From Bolinopsis microptera (lineage: Eukaryota > Ctenophora > Tentaculata > Lobata > Bolinopsidae): a stretch of DNA of 64,000 nucleotides. Below the pieces are notes generated by a model that searched no databases, was not told where the DNA came from, and saw only the letters and a program-made list of their open reading frames with translations. The position numbers and the translations under genes were made by a program. Below are positions 13,961-26,800 of the stretch, piece by piece (positions within the stretch are counted from its first letter, which is position 1; each line of letters starts with the position of its first letter). The stretch is taken from assembly GCF_026151205.1 (NCBI RefSeq), contig NC_087078.1:15517118-15581117 (forward strand), read 5' to 3'.

Positions 13961-15520
13961 TACGGAAGAGGGGCAGACTCGTTCAATGATTATTTGATTT
14001 TTTATTTACAAAGACATTATGACAAAACAAAATTATTGTGATTGGTAAATAAAAAATTTAGTTTAAGTAATTTCTAACGTGGTAGTGTAAAGCTCATGAT
14101 AGAGTCTTATGGAGACTGCTATGGGTGAGTCGAGACTACTCGTGCCACTCGATTTGATGATTTAATTTAATATTATCTTGTGTTTGCTGTATAATAGTTG
14201 ATTAATAATAAAAATATTTGATTTATTGAATGCTACAAGTTGTTCCATATAATTTCAAGGAAATACTGTATATTTCTATTTATATTACGTTTTCTCATAT
14301 GATGTTATGACGTATGATGCATATTCGTATAGGATATATGTAATTCGTGATAACATTTACGTTTTTTGTTTAACCAATAAACCCATTCTGATGAAAATAT
14401 AATTTTATGGAACAGTTTGGGTATCTACAATACTAAATTTGTGTTCAATTTAATTGTGTAATTATTATTTGTTAACTTGCTGTAACTTATGTAATATTTA
14501 GTTGCAACCAACAAGTTTATTATACTTGCAACTTAACTGAAACTTGTTTTGTTTATTAGTTCAATGCGCGTTCCCAACCGGGTCGGACCTGAAACTTGTG
14601 CCTCTGAGATACCATTACTTCTTCTGTCCTCGCAATTAGTTCATCAACAATCATCTATTTTGTTGTTATCACCGGTGCGTGGAGAATAGATAGATACTCG
14701 AAGTTCAAGCGAAAGATAGTATGATGGTAAAATCAGAATAATTGGAATAATGAACAAACTAAGATCGCAGAACCTTGACCCTTACGCTAAACCTACATGT
14801 TTCGGAGAGGTCTAAGTTTATAATTAAAACAAGGTAGTTAACCGTTGTTTAACTATCCTCTCTACGAACTAGTGGTTTTAACTGTCCTCTTTACGGACTA
14901 GTGGTTTAACCCGTAAATATCAAGAGATATTTGGTCCTCGTGGAAGGTTCTAGAAGAATCAGGAGAGAGCTAGGAACTAGCTCGATTCAATCTATAACAG
15001 ATCCCTACGGACACAGAAAAAGATTTTATTGGTAGATAAAATCTTTACGGGGTTTTTATTATACGTCCAAAATTTGAAAAAACAAGCTATGGAGCTATGG
15101 GTCTTGTCACAAATATCTCACATATTGAAAATCAAATGCTAACACGAATTCACAGATTTAATTCTTCTCCATATTCTATTAAAAATAATTTACACGAATT
15201 GTTCGTTGGTCTTCAAGGAAATTTTATTTTCTCCAGTCTGTTATTTCATTTATTAAAAAACTATAGTTTTCGGATTGTCCATTTAGAAGTATTTCAATGA
15301 GCCGTTGTTGGCGTGAGCTGATGTTCATCAACTAGGATCGTGTCTATTCTTGTTAGTTAAGCTTTAGTATGACGGTTGATCCAGAAGGTAAGTCTTTCAC
15401 CCAACTATTGTCAACTTAGATCTTCAAGGTCTTTGGGGTGATGTGGGCTCTATTAGTGTTTTCTAAGGACTAAGTAAGGTAAATGCAGGAGAAATTTTCA
15501 GGTCTTCATGAGAGCGGAAG
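13961..15520. other. No gene seen; small hairpin and short tandem duplication
   Basis: AT-rich. A perfect 11-bp hairpin (AAAGATTTTAT at 15019-15029, complement at 15036-15046, 6-nt loop) lies upstream of the 60-bp satellite. A ~30-bp imperfect tandem duplication, marked by two copies of ACTAGTGGTTT, lies at about 14848-14912. An open frame at 15097-15300 (67 codons) has no recognisable domain. Confidence 0.4.
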
Positions 15521-16405
15521 TGACGTTTAGGACTTCGGTGGAGAAGAAGTAATGTGCAGGGCTTCAATAGAGCAGGAGTGACGTTTAGGACTTCGGTGGA
15601 GAAGAAGTAATGTGTAGGGCTTCAATAGCTAGCAGGAGCGACGTTTAGGACTTCAGTAGAGAAGAAGTAATGTGCAGGGCTTCAATAGCTAGCAGGAGTG
15701 ACGTTTAGGACTTCAGTAGAGAAGAAGTAATGTGTAGGGCTTCAATAGCTAGCAGGAGTGACGTTTAGGACTTCAGTAGAGAAGAAGTAATGTGTAGGGC
15801 TTCAATAGCTAGCAGGAGCGACGTTTAGGACTTCAGTAGAGAAGAAGTAATGTGTAGGGCTTCAATAGCTAGCAGGAGTGACGTTTAGGACTTCAGTAGA
15901 GAAGAAGTAATGTGTAGGGCTTCAATAGCTAGCAGGAGCGACGTTTAGGACTTCAGTAGAGAAGAAGTAATGTGTAGGGCTTCAATAGCTAGCAGGAGCG
16001 ACGTTTAGGACTTCAGTAGAGAAGAAGTAATGTGTAGGGCTTCAATAGCTAGCAGGAGTGACGTTTAGGACTTCAGTAGAGAAGAAGTAATGTGTAGGGC
16101 TTCAATAGCTAGCAGGAGTGACGTTTAGGACTTCAGTAGAGAAGAAGTAATGTGTAGGGCTTCAATAGCTAGCAGGAGCGACGTTTAGGACTTCAGTAGA
16201 GAAGAAGTAATGTGTAGGGCTTCAATAGCTAGCAGGAGTGACGTTTAGGACTTCAGTAGAGAAGAAGTAATGTGTAGGGCTTCAATAGCTAGCAGGAGTG
16301 ACGTTTAGGACTTCAGTAGAGAAGAAGTAATGTGTAGGGCTTCAATAGCTAGCAGGAGCGACGTTTAGGACTTCAGTAGAGAAGAAGTAATGTGTAGGGC
16401 TTCAA
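15521..16405. repeat. 60-bp satellite array, about 14.8 copies
   Basis: Units begin with TGACGTTTAGGACTTC at 15521, 15579 and then every 60 bp to 16359; the last unit is cut at 16405. The first unit is 58 bp (CT missing). The internal units are almost identical, varying mainly at one CpG/TpG site (GGAGCGACG versus GGAGTGACG). Each 60-mer is itself two diverged ~30-bp halves: TTTAGGACTTCAGTAG and TGTAGGGCTTCAATAG, each followed by a purine-rich tail. It does not encode a protein. Confidence 0.97.
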
Positions 16406-16868
16406 TTGAAAAGAGCCATTATTCTTCACAGTCACAATTCACATAATTGCTTTGTAATTTCAGTCTTCGATCGACGAATTTTATGTCGATATCGTAGGTT
16501 TATAACTTGTATTTAGCTTGCTGGACGTATTAATGGAGGCTGTTACAGGAAAAAGCAACTTTCCTGTTAATATTAAAGATTAGCCGACCTGACAAATCAT
16601 GCGACATAATAGTATAACTATAATATAAAAATAAAAGGAATCAGAATTCGCTTCGAAATATGAATGGGGCCTTATTACATATTAGTCCCGTGCTATACTT
16701 ATGTGCGTTTTAAAATTGGACAACCTAGAACTCATAGGCCAATAATTATAAAGTAATTGTATTCATAAAGATCAAATCATCCTCTATCTTGTGTAAAAAG
16801 ATGAGCCAAAATGACCTTAATCTCGTTGAGTTATATCTTGTATCTGCAATCTGTTTTTGCAGTGGGTG
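16406..16868. other. No gene seen
   Basis: Unique-looking AT-rich sequence between the 60-bp satellite and the hAT-like element. Its last 8 bases (AGTGGGTG, 16861-16868) are the left target-site duplication of that element. Confidence 0.6.
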
Positions 16869-18730
16869 CAGTGGCGTAACGTTACTTTTTGGCGCCCCCC
16901 CGCTCAACTCAAAAAGCGCCCCCCTTTCTGGAGCGCGCTCGCTTCGCTCGCTAGATTTGTCCGAGGGCCGTTGCCATCCCAATTTTTTAATTTTAAAACG
17001 GAATATAAATGTGTGCCAATAAAATTTAAATTTGGAAAGTAAGAAGCCGCGCGAAAATAATTTTACATGTAAGCCGCGCGATTTAGTAATTAAATCGCCA
17101 GTAATTTGCGCATGATTGTTTTCGCGTTGGATAAAATATTATCTCGTGATACATGTTAACGGTTGTGATTGGACTATGCAGAGGGACGACGCGTTAGGGT
17201 AATAATAAATGTATCATGTACTGGACACTAATCATGCTATACTAATGACAAGTCGGTTACACAATGTCAGAATCTTGTTCGCTTTTCATTGTCGTTTGAC
17301 ATTAGACATTACATCCGAAACAGCCCGCAGCCGTTAAGTAATTTGTCATTCGTCTGATTAGTGATGTTACTGTTAATTTGTGATAAACAACGAAACAATT
17401 TTGTGAATTGTGTGTATTATATATTGTTAGTGTAACGAGGAGAACTGTTTTAAGCTGCTGTATATGTTACAAAAATGTATATTATATTAAGGTTACCGGT
17501 TGTTCATGTAAATTGTAATCATCAATGGGCCATGGGGTAAAATATCAAATATGCCGTACTAAGTTTACGCGAACTTTTAACATTATGCGAATGTATGTTA
17601 TTATGAATATCCTCACAGCTGGTCGAATATGTAGAACTGCATTGGGAGTCTGGAAGGTGTACAATCAATTTTTACTACTGAGTTGTTTTAGCAGTTTCTA
17701 CTTTTAGCTCAGTCTTTATTACGAGGAACTGATTCAGTGGAGATAAGTTAATTTTGTAGAACTCATTGTTCAGTGGGTCGATTGACTGAACACGTTTGCA
17801 CTTGGTATTTAAACTTACCAGTAGTTTATTTATGTTATGTACCGATGATAATTCAATTAGGATAACAACTAGGTAAGCCGTAAGTCTAATTCAAAACACA
17901 CCGCACACCGTACACTCCAGTCTCCAATCAATATTACTATTTGGTAGACCGGGTATTTTGGCGGGAATTCTGTTCCCACGGCACTGTTCTGATAGAAGCT
18001 ACTTCTACTAATGGTCCCAGAGGAACGGTCGTAAAGTAGCCAGACTTCTTGTCTCCTGTACTGGCTGACACATGCGGATTATAGTTGGAAATTTCGCTAT
18101 GATATAAATATAATTGCTCTCGGAATTGAACAAACTCCTACTTATCTAGATACTTTCTAAATTCGTTAGAGTTTCATGGACTGGGGAAAAATAATCGGTA
18201 CAGTCTCCCTGCATGGCATACACAGCTGACTAACACAGTCACTCAAATTTTAGAATTATGACTATTACCCTAGTTCTCTAAAATCCTTATAGTTTTGGCT
18301 ATCATCCTAACTAAAGGAATAGCTGATTGGATGTACAGTGCTCACGTCATGATTTTAAACAGTGGTATAGGTTCTTGAACAGTGGCGGATGAATGTACGG
18401 TTAGAAAGTTTCTGCTATTACAACTTATGTCATATGTGATAATTTTGGATTGTTTTCATTGCTTAATTACACAAGCAGGGAGCTGGGAGACTGTTACCGT
18501 GAGTATTTAAACATTTGCAGGTTCATTTCCATAAATGTCCATCAATGACTGGACTACACAACTTTACAGTTAACTTTAGAGAAACTCATAAGTCATTTAT
18601 CTCAAATTAAGCTGTTAGTGTCCATGATCAACCTGTGGCGACAATGAGTAATATAAAAAGTGTATTTGTAGATTAAAGTGCTAGCTCAGAGTTTTAGAAT
18701 TGTATGGATTAAAGTTGGTTGTTTAGCCAT

Positions 18731-19245
18731 CTAACAATCGATCGTGCTGTAATATATGGCCAGAGAATAATAGGGTCTTGGAAATTCTATAGTTGTTCTG
18801 AATTGAGCATGACCTGCAAGTCTGGGCCTTCGTTGGGTGATCTTTGAGCTGACTTTGAGAAGTTCACTGTACAGGCTGTGGTTGCTGACATGGTCTCGAT
18901 ATTGATTGATGTTAAGGGCCATTCATAACATTCGCGAATAACAACCATCAACCATCTTCTCCAGCCTTTTCGTCAAAGTCTCGGAACCGTACAAAAACAC
19001 ACACTCGACAAGTGCTGTAAACACTCTGATCTTGATAGACTTCCTAAGCTTATACCTTTTTTTCTGCGTGTGTGGCATGCTCCCCATGCTCTTGATTTCC
19101 CAACCCTGATATCACTCTCACTATCTCTGATTCTGGATCCCAGATAGATGAAGTCTTCGGTCTTCCACATGCTCTATTGTACTGTTACCCAGGGACTTGA
19201 TGGAATCAGGGTTCTCGATGTTCTGAGTAATGAATTTGGTCGGGA
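18731..19245 (-). pseudogene. LINE reverse transcriptase C-terminal remnant
   Basis: Read on the minus strand from about 19160 down, one frame gives FIYLGSRIRDSESDIR and then a cysteine-containing AW.AC stretch. A second frame gives a GSET-type motif followed by KRLEKMVDGCYSRML, and a third gives DHVSNHSLYSELLKVS and RRPRLAGHA. These are the typical consecutive motifs of the region after the RT thumb of LINE ORF2 (YLGS..., LYGSETW, LAGH). At least two frameshifts make it a dead fragment. It lies inside the hAT-like element, so it inserted there or was carried along. Confidence 0.75.
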
Positions 19246-20009
19246 CTGGTAATAAATATCATTAAACTGCTGTTTAACTAATTGAAGGTAAGGTACAATA
19301 TCGTTGCACAGTGTTTGTGATGGTGACCTTATATATTATACAATTGAAAAGTGCGTGTGTGAGCTGTACTCACTGTACTGATTGTCCATTATCTAATGCT
19401 GTTAGCGAGTTTTTATGGTAGTATGGTTGTTACCAGATGATGATGTTAAACATTTAAATGTATACTTTTCTATTTATTGGTAGTTGTTCAAATGATTATT
19501 GTTATTTGTTAGAACTTGCAGTTGTAGCCGACTTTGTTTTGCTGCCAGAAGTAGTAATGATTTGAAATGGCTGTTGTATGGTGTCACAACTAGTAACTAC
19601 AAAGAGTGACCTATTTTTGTAGGAATTGTTTCCGTACGTTTAAAAAAATGTATTAATGAACAAACCTTTACATTAATGAAATTCCCGGATATAGCATGTG
19701 TTTATATGAACTACATGCCGAATGCCGATATGTGTGGAGTGTGGTTGCTCAATGTATATGCAGAGTTGGGATGTGACTGAAAACATTGAAGTAAGTATTA
19801 AGGTTTATTTTGAATCATGTAAATAGCTTTAATATTGTGGCATCTGTGGAGTTATGTTAGGTATTATGCCATGTGGTGAAATTTGTAGAAGGAAGTGGTT
19901 TACAAATTTATTTGTAAATTAACATCAAATTTCCCAAATCAGGTTTCGTTACGGTTGGAAGATGTCATGTACATAGTACATACTAAGCAAAATGTGGAGT
20001 CAATTGTAC

Positions 20010-20373
20010 GCTGACGAAAGCTGCAAAACAACTGAGCCAGCTCCACAAGCACGACCTGACTGAAGAATTAAATCTTTCGCTACGTAGCTTGTCAGCCTTC
20101 AAGTTGATTTTGGTGCCAATCTGAATAACTGTACAGGCCCCAGCGACCCAGCAACTGGCAACACTGTACTCAGAGGTAGTAACAGCACTGGCACTTTATC
20201 TCACTATCTCGGTTACAGTAGGTCTTAAGACAGTCTATATTTCACCAAATAGAACTCCCGAAGAACGTATCAGCGGTCAGAAACTCGTTACCGAACTAAA
20301 GAAGAAGCGATCAGACGACCCGTCTGGAAGCTATTTCATACGGAAGGGTGAAATAGTGAAGGCTGATAAATGA
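20010..20373 (+). pseudogene. Possible LINE ORF1-like C-terminal fragment
   Basis: The end of this stretch reads ERISGQKLVTELKKKRSDD and then SYFIRKGEIVKADK before a stop at 20371-20373. The pattern LV-x-ELK-x-(K/R)R ... (I)R-x-GKIV is common at the C-terminus of LINE ORF1/gag-like proteins. Frames upstream are broken. It is a tentative assignment from motif shape only. Confidence 0.45.
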
Positions 20374-21704
20374 ACTTGAAGATTTTGTATCGTGTGAAAT
20401 GTTTTGTCTGTGCATTTACGAGTGTGCCTCTCGATTTATCATATATTTTGACCACAGCTTACAATTCATGATTTGCTTTTAATTTTGTTATATTGAGTAT
20501 CACAGATCACATTTCATTCTTGCTTGAAGGGCCCATCTTTTGCGAGCGTGACTTGTCATGCATTCATCGTGTTTTGGTGTCCCGTCATTATTTACAGACG
20601 GAAGCATGTTTTTACCAGTTTTATTTTCTGATCGATTTATTGCTGTTCTGTAAATTTTGAAAAGATTTTCATAAAAAAAAAGCCAGTACTGAAAAATCCT
20701 TTAGCAAACTGAAGCTATTTAAAAACTCCGAAGCACAATGGGTAACTAAACGATTTACGATAGATTAAGCAGTTTACAGTTTAGCCAACATCTCAATCGA
20801 GAACTTAACAGCAAGACAACTTGACAAGAAAGAGCTGGCCAAATTTGATGCTTTTTCCAAACCTAAGAGAGTTGCTTGGAATATGAACTGTACGGTAATG
20901 TAAATATTATGTATTATCGAAAAATGTAATTTGTTTTTTATTTCCATATTTTTATTTGTTATTGCTACCTGTTAGATGTTGGTGTTTTATTTGTGAAGTA
21001 TCATAATACTACAATAGGTGACTGCCGATTAAATTGGGATCTAAGTTAAAAGTAAACAATGATATATAAAATTGCAAGAAAGTCAAAACATTCTCACGCG
21101 CGAATTTTGTGTACCACGTTTGTATAACAATTGCAATATCGTTATCACTTACCACGTGTTTTTTGCGCGCGCTGGCTGCTTGCTTTGCACTATATTTAAT
21201 TTTAGAATTTTACAAATCTTAGAACAGTAGCACGATATTTAACAACTGTTGCACCTTATATACCAAGTATTTTATTACCAGGGGCGCCATATTTCTAGGG
21301 GGCGCCAAATTATGAGGGGGGCGGCAGAATTTTGGCGCCCCCCTCTCACGGCGCCCCCCCGCATAGCGGGGTCTGCGGGGCCTTACGTTACGCCACTGAG
21401 TGGGTGTGGGCGGCGGATATATCTAGATCAGTAGATTGGGGGGATGGTGAACAGGTAGATGAGTAGAGAGTAATGAATGGAGACTAGAGAGTGGAGAGTG
21501 AACAGTCGAGGTTTGAAGGTCGATTTTGAAGGTCGAATCCTGTCATTCCACCATATCTTCAATCTTCAATTGTGTTTATGAACACAAAAGCCTGAGGTTC
21601 CCAGTTAAAACAAACACTAACAGACATTCATCAAAAATGCCAATATTATGTACCCAGATTCATTCTCTTAACTCAAATTAATATGACTCTTAATAAATTC
21701 CAGA

Positions 21705-22915
21705 ATGCAGAAAGTGATGACAGATCAAGGAAACCTTGCACAGTATCCTCACGATACGGAACTAGAACCGTTCATCACTGATCATTATCCTGATGATTTT
21801 TTCTCGGACTACCCAGAAGATCCCAGTTTGACATCAAAACTGGAACCCTATTTCCGGTTCCCTCTCCTTATACTACTTCTGCCTATTTCGCGGTAACCAG
21901 TTTTGAATCAAGACTGGAACCTTATTTTATCTCTGCAGTGCCGTGCATTCTACTGAGTATCATTACGATTATCCTCAACATCTTCGTTATGAACTTCTAT
22001 CGGAAAAACAAACTCACCCTTGTCCCTCTTCTCTACACGATGATATCTGGGGCTGATATTCTGACTGCTGTTGGGGTCATACATCAGTCCATTGCCATCT
22101 CACTCTTCACAAGAGATTTGATCAGCGAGGGAACACTGGACCATAACACAGTAGTCTGCTACACTCTCATACAAATAAGCTACAGATCTTCCGTATTCTA
22201 CAACTTAGTGCTGGCTTTTTCCAGGACTGTTATGATCCTCAGTCCCTTCCACCATATCAAGATAAAGATAGTGATAGTGGCGTGTGTTCTTTACGTTGTG
22301 CCGTGGATTGTTATTGCCGGAATTGATATATACAAGTTTTATATTTTGGATAACAATTTTAGTAGTGGGTTGTATGCTGAGTATATTGTTATGGGCTCCA
22401 GTCTTCCACAAATACTCCGGATCGCAACCGGAAATCGTTCTTTGTGTTATATAGTATTAATCGCACTTCTGGTTATTGCATTTCTAATACCGGTTGTTCT
22501 TATCATTATCACGTGCATTGCCCAGGTGATATCTCTAAACAGATCCAGTCAGTTTCCAGCCAGCTCCAATCAACGTCATGTGACCATCACTGTAATCCTC
22601 ATGTCAACCCTGTTTGTCGTCTGCAACTCTGCGTACTACGGATATCTGTTTACAACAATGTTTCAATTAACATTTGTATTAGAATTCAGATTCGATACTT
22701 CAACCTTTATGCTTTACGTAGCAGTTTTTGGGACAGTGCTACCAATAATAGGCTCAGTCCTAAATCCTGTCATCATCATTTCTAGAAGCAGTGGATCGAG
22801 AAGAAAGTTTTGGGGTACAGCAACGAGACTTTTGACAAGTTTCGGAAGTCAAAATTCAAATGAAACAACCAATGCAACAGAGCAAACTGGGATCACTGAT
22901 GTTACAGTTAACTAA
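21705..22915 (+). CDS. Class A (rhodopsin-type) GPCR-like receptor, possibly frameshifted
   Basis: The main frame (open from about 21797, stop TAA at 22913-22915) gives seven hydrophobic segments in order: TM1 with LN (AVPCILLSIITIILNIFVMN), TM2 with GADILTAVG (class A L..AD-like), TM3 ending in SRTVMILSPF in place of DRY, TM4 with the tryptophan of YVVPWIVIAG, TM5 with the proline of AFLIPVVLIII, TM6 with LFVVCNS (no W/P of CWxP), and TM7 with SVLNPVIII (NPxxY-like). The C-tail ends NATEQTGITDVTVN. This frame has no ATG before TM1. An acidic N-terminal segment starting with ATG at 21705 (HDTELEPFITDHYPDDFFSD) is in another frame, stopping at 21894-21896. The motif S.xS(K/R)LEPYF occurs in both frames, 74 bp apart. 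Either a small indel near 21850 separates the frames or there is a short intron; a good acceptor (tttatctctgcag) ends at 21938. Ligand unknown. A fragment paralog lies at 35665-35848. Confidence 0.8.
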
Positions 22916-23863
22916 ATTAAGAAATACGAGGGAAATCTTTCGAACAACTACTTACAAATCTGGATTACACTTACAGTTTGGGCTGGATTTTTCAATTACA
23001 CGTGAATACTGCGCTGGGATTTGGTTTATTTAACGTAAGGTATGCTCATTATTTTTTTCAGGACTTTCCAAAAACAATGTGTCATCATAATCGAATAGTC
23101 ACTAACAATTTTAACTTATTCGAATAATATAAGATTTTGAGTAAAGTAAAAATCCACAATTACAGCAAAATCCACTATTACCACTTTTATACCACATTTA
23201 TTTCCCTCAAATCATAATTATAATTCATCTTCTGAATGCTCGTGTAGAATATTTTATTTTAAACTTCTCTCACGTCGTGATCGTCACTGTCGGCAGGCCC
23301 TCAACGACCAACGTGAGGCAAGTTTAAACAAGTGTGTTCAAAAAATAAAGGAGAACAACTTTTTCTGAGGCAAATTTTTAATAAAATCATTAATTAATTT
23401 ATTAATTAAATAATAAGTAAATTTTTTTAAATTCAAAAATATTTTGATCAAAAATGTTTACGATTACGTAATACGTATAATAAGCAATTTTTATAAAATG
23501 TTTCAAAATTTGTACATAAAACATTTTACTTTCTGTTCCCAGTTAAAATCTATATTCGTCTGTCTAGTCCAGAATAGTATCTAACAGTATCTAATAACAT
23601 ATAATATCACAAAAAGCGGAAATGATTATAGTTTCTAAGCGACATATAAAATAAATCAGTCATCTTAAAGCAGGTGATGCTCCTAATATGGTACCACTTG
23701 GTTTTTGGTAAGAACAATTCTCCCGACTACTGAGCCTACCACAAAACCTGAAAGTAAGATATTGTGTTTTCATTATATAGTGTGATTACCCTGATAAAGG
23801 TGTACGAAAATCCTACTTCTCAGCTGCAGTATTATAGCAGTGTCTTTGCTTCAAGTCCTACAT
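22916..23863. other. 3' flanks of convergent genes; no further gene seen
   Basis: AT-rich spacer between the plus-strand GPCR gene and the minus-strand transporter, which are convergent. An AATAAA at 23345-23350 could be the GPCR polyadenylation signal. Nothing else is recognisable. Confidence 0.5.
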
Positions 23864-26800
23864 TTATACTGAGGCTGACGGATTTTCCACCACATATACC
23901 GCATTATTAGCGGTATTTTTCCCGTTAGTTTGATTGTTCTCTGTCTTGTCCGTTTCATCTCCTTCAGAACTGCGACATTTCGCACAAAAGCCAGGTACAC
24001 AGAGAGGGAAATGTGGAGATTTTCTAAGAGGTTGAATTAGGAAGGAGTCTATCAACATTTGTAGGAGTTGAGCAATAAAACAGGGCAGCAGTATCAGGGC
24101 AGGGTCTCCTGAAAATTAATAAACTATTAATTTAATAAATCAATAAATAATTAATAAATATTAATAAACTATTCACATCTTTCATGACAAAGATGTTTCC
24201 CGTCTAAGGGATACTCCCCCAGGCTTAAAATAAAACCTTAACGATCTTCATAACCGGAGCTGATATATATCATAAAATTAGCAATTCAATTGCTCATTGG
24301 TATCAACTAATAAAATTTCACAAATACGACTAATATAAGAAACTTGAGTTGACTGACCTATTTTGTCGGGAAGCGCTGACGCTATAGCAGCCGGGAGCAC
24401 TAAAGTCTTTTGTGAGCAGAGCAATAGCATTACTGACAGGTGTATCCTGAGAGTAACATGTGGGTTATTAGTAACATTGTAGGAATAGGGTACATTGACA
24501 TGATTAAAATACTTTAAATTATTCGCTGAGATCTTTTCATTCTTTTCTCTCTTGAGTCTTGAGTGGGAAGATCATTGCTGATTACTGACGACAAAATGGC
24601 GAGCCAGGGAATCTCCACTCGCTACGAAACAAAATACATTAGGTGTGCGTGTTTAAATGTACTTTGTTTCATAGCGAGACTCTCATCTCGTCATCGGTAA
24701 TCAATAAATTAACTGAATTCTTCAAATTTCTAACCTCTTAAAACAGAAGGAAACCGAGACAAGGAAATTGAGGAGCAAGAGAAGCAGATGACAGGCTATG
24801 ATTATTCCAATGAGTATAAAGATATCGGTCAACCTGTAAAAAGAGAATCTCATAAATGAGTCATAAATAAATAATAAATCGTTTTATCTAATACTGACAA
24901 CAGTACTACTACTACTAATAATGATAGATAGAAAATTATTGCCTACTAAATAACACTGAATACAGATAGAAAACGAACAATAAATTCCCTGATCTTCCGC
25001 GACAAAAGTACATTTTTATCAAACTAAAAACTCACGCTATCAATTCAAAAGTTCCTTTCTTGATGCTGGTGCTAAGTTTAATCCACAATATGATGACGAT
25101 TCCCATACTTTGAACTAAACCTATTTTCCTTTTGTGGACTTTAACGACCTCTCTCACACGAGCGAACACCATGGACACCACTTTACCTGAGATGCCAAGT
25201 CTTATTTTTAGACATTATAATGACTGAAGAAGTACTGAGAAAATAATTATTTTCTTAATTCACTACGAGCTTAACGAACAGTTTCCATAGATAAATAACA
25301 TTCAGAGGAATTTTTTCTAAAGTGTTTTTAACAAAAGAAAAATTGTTAACCTACAAAAAGTGGTAGTATCAGTGACAATCCCAGTTTCATCACCAGTTTC
25401 GTACTGTCTGCTTTCATGGCCTCTGAAAGTTAACACCTAATTTTAAAGATATACTTCTTGTCTATACCATTTAACGGCTTAGTGGCTCAGTTGGTTAATC
25501 CTCCTGGTATTGCTTGAGGTACCAGGTTCGATTCCCGACTCGGTCACTAGCCGTGGGGTGAGCGTCGTCGACGCTCAGCTAAGGATCCTGAGTGGTCTAT
25601 GCAGCCCCCCGGTCCACTCAGCCAAATACTCGAGAAATCGGGTGTGAGGGTTAAATGAGGAGCTGCCCATTGCAGCAAGTCTCGGGCGAAGAAAGTATGG
25701 TACACACTACCTTAACCGTCACTGGCCTAATGTATAATTGAATCCTTCGGCTTCTTGTAATTGGCTGGTTACACACTTGTGTAACAATGTGGCTGTTGGA
25801 ATGTCCGAAGTAAAATAAGTGTTGAGATTTTTTTTTAAAATTGGCTATACCATTATCTAATATTCTCTTCTATTTCATAATACACAATAACAAACTCTCC
25901 GCTAACTTTGCAAACCACACTAAACGCTTAATGGTGCCAGAGGAGTTGGGCCAGACCGGTGTAACATAGCGACTACTCAAACGCGGTGACCGACAACTAG
26001 GAACCTCTCATTTCGGCCTCCCACAGGTATCACATCACATGGCCCAATCAGTGACGTATCATTTGTGATGTGATCCATATTATAACCATCCTAACAGCCG
26101 GACAACCAAGAACCTGGGTAGGGTTCACATGTCAGTTTAGTAAGTAGCTGTGTATTATGAAGTATATTAAGAAGTGTTTGAGCTCTCGGTATGTGTTCAC
26201 ATTACGGACGTGAGCCGGGTCCGAACGATGTGAGCCGGGTCCGAAAGGGGCTGGTTCTCGTATCCAAGGATGTGAGCCGAGCATGCAATGGGAGTGATAC
26301 GAGACATAAAATCACAAGTGCGGGAGTTGATCAGCTGTTAATATACAACCGCACTTCTGGTATATATACTGAAACGTGAACATGAAGAGTATCGGTTTCA
26401 ATTCAACATGCCTGCTTTCTCCAAATTCATCGAAGGACAGAGAGGATCTCAACAGCTGGTGGACACGGACGGTTACATCTACTCCAGAAAGAAGGCTAAA
26501 GATACAGCCATCCACTCTGCTTGGCGATGCCGGAAGCACAACCCTCCTACCAAGTGTCCCAATCATGCCTACCTCAACCTGTCAGATAACGCTTTATCCC
26601 TTGGCTCCAAACTCCACAACCACCCTGCTGACAACGCTGCACCACAGAAGCGTGAAGTCCTCTCCTCACTGAAGCGGAAAGCTGCTGAACAGCCCTTGTC
26701 GGTGACCCAGAACCTCCTCTCTGAAGTCCTAGCAGATTCAACCTCAGAAGCTAATCAGACGCTACCGAACATGGAATCCCTCGCTCGGGTGGTACAACGC

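Larger units (their letters stand above)
16869..21398. mobile_element. hAT-like element, 4.53 kb, with 8-bp target duplication
   Basis: Both ends carry the inverted terminus CAGTGGCGTAACG (16869; complement ending at 21398). Both flanks are exactly AGTGGGTG (16861-16868 and 21399-21406). An 8-bp target duplication with CA...TG ends fits the hAT superfamily. The right end, read inward, has the G/C-rich GGGGGGCGCC blocks that also mark the 268-bp MITE at 51242-51509. No hAT transposase frame is visible; instead the interior holds remnants of two LINEs (18731-19245 minus, 20010-20373 plus). It is best read as a large non-autonomous hAT element, or one whose transposase was lost and replaced by nested insertions. 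Confidence 0.88.

Noticed and set aside
15521-16405. 60-bp repeat as a CRISPR array
   Set aside because: The whole 60-mer is repeated without variable spacers, in a eukaryotic genome; it is a satellite.
25475-25550. Functional tRNA gene
   Set aside because: Only A and B boxes are conserved; the acceptor stem does not close and a SINE body follows, with target duplications.
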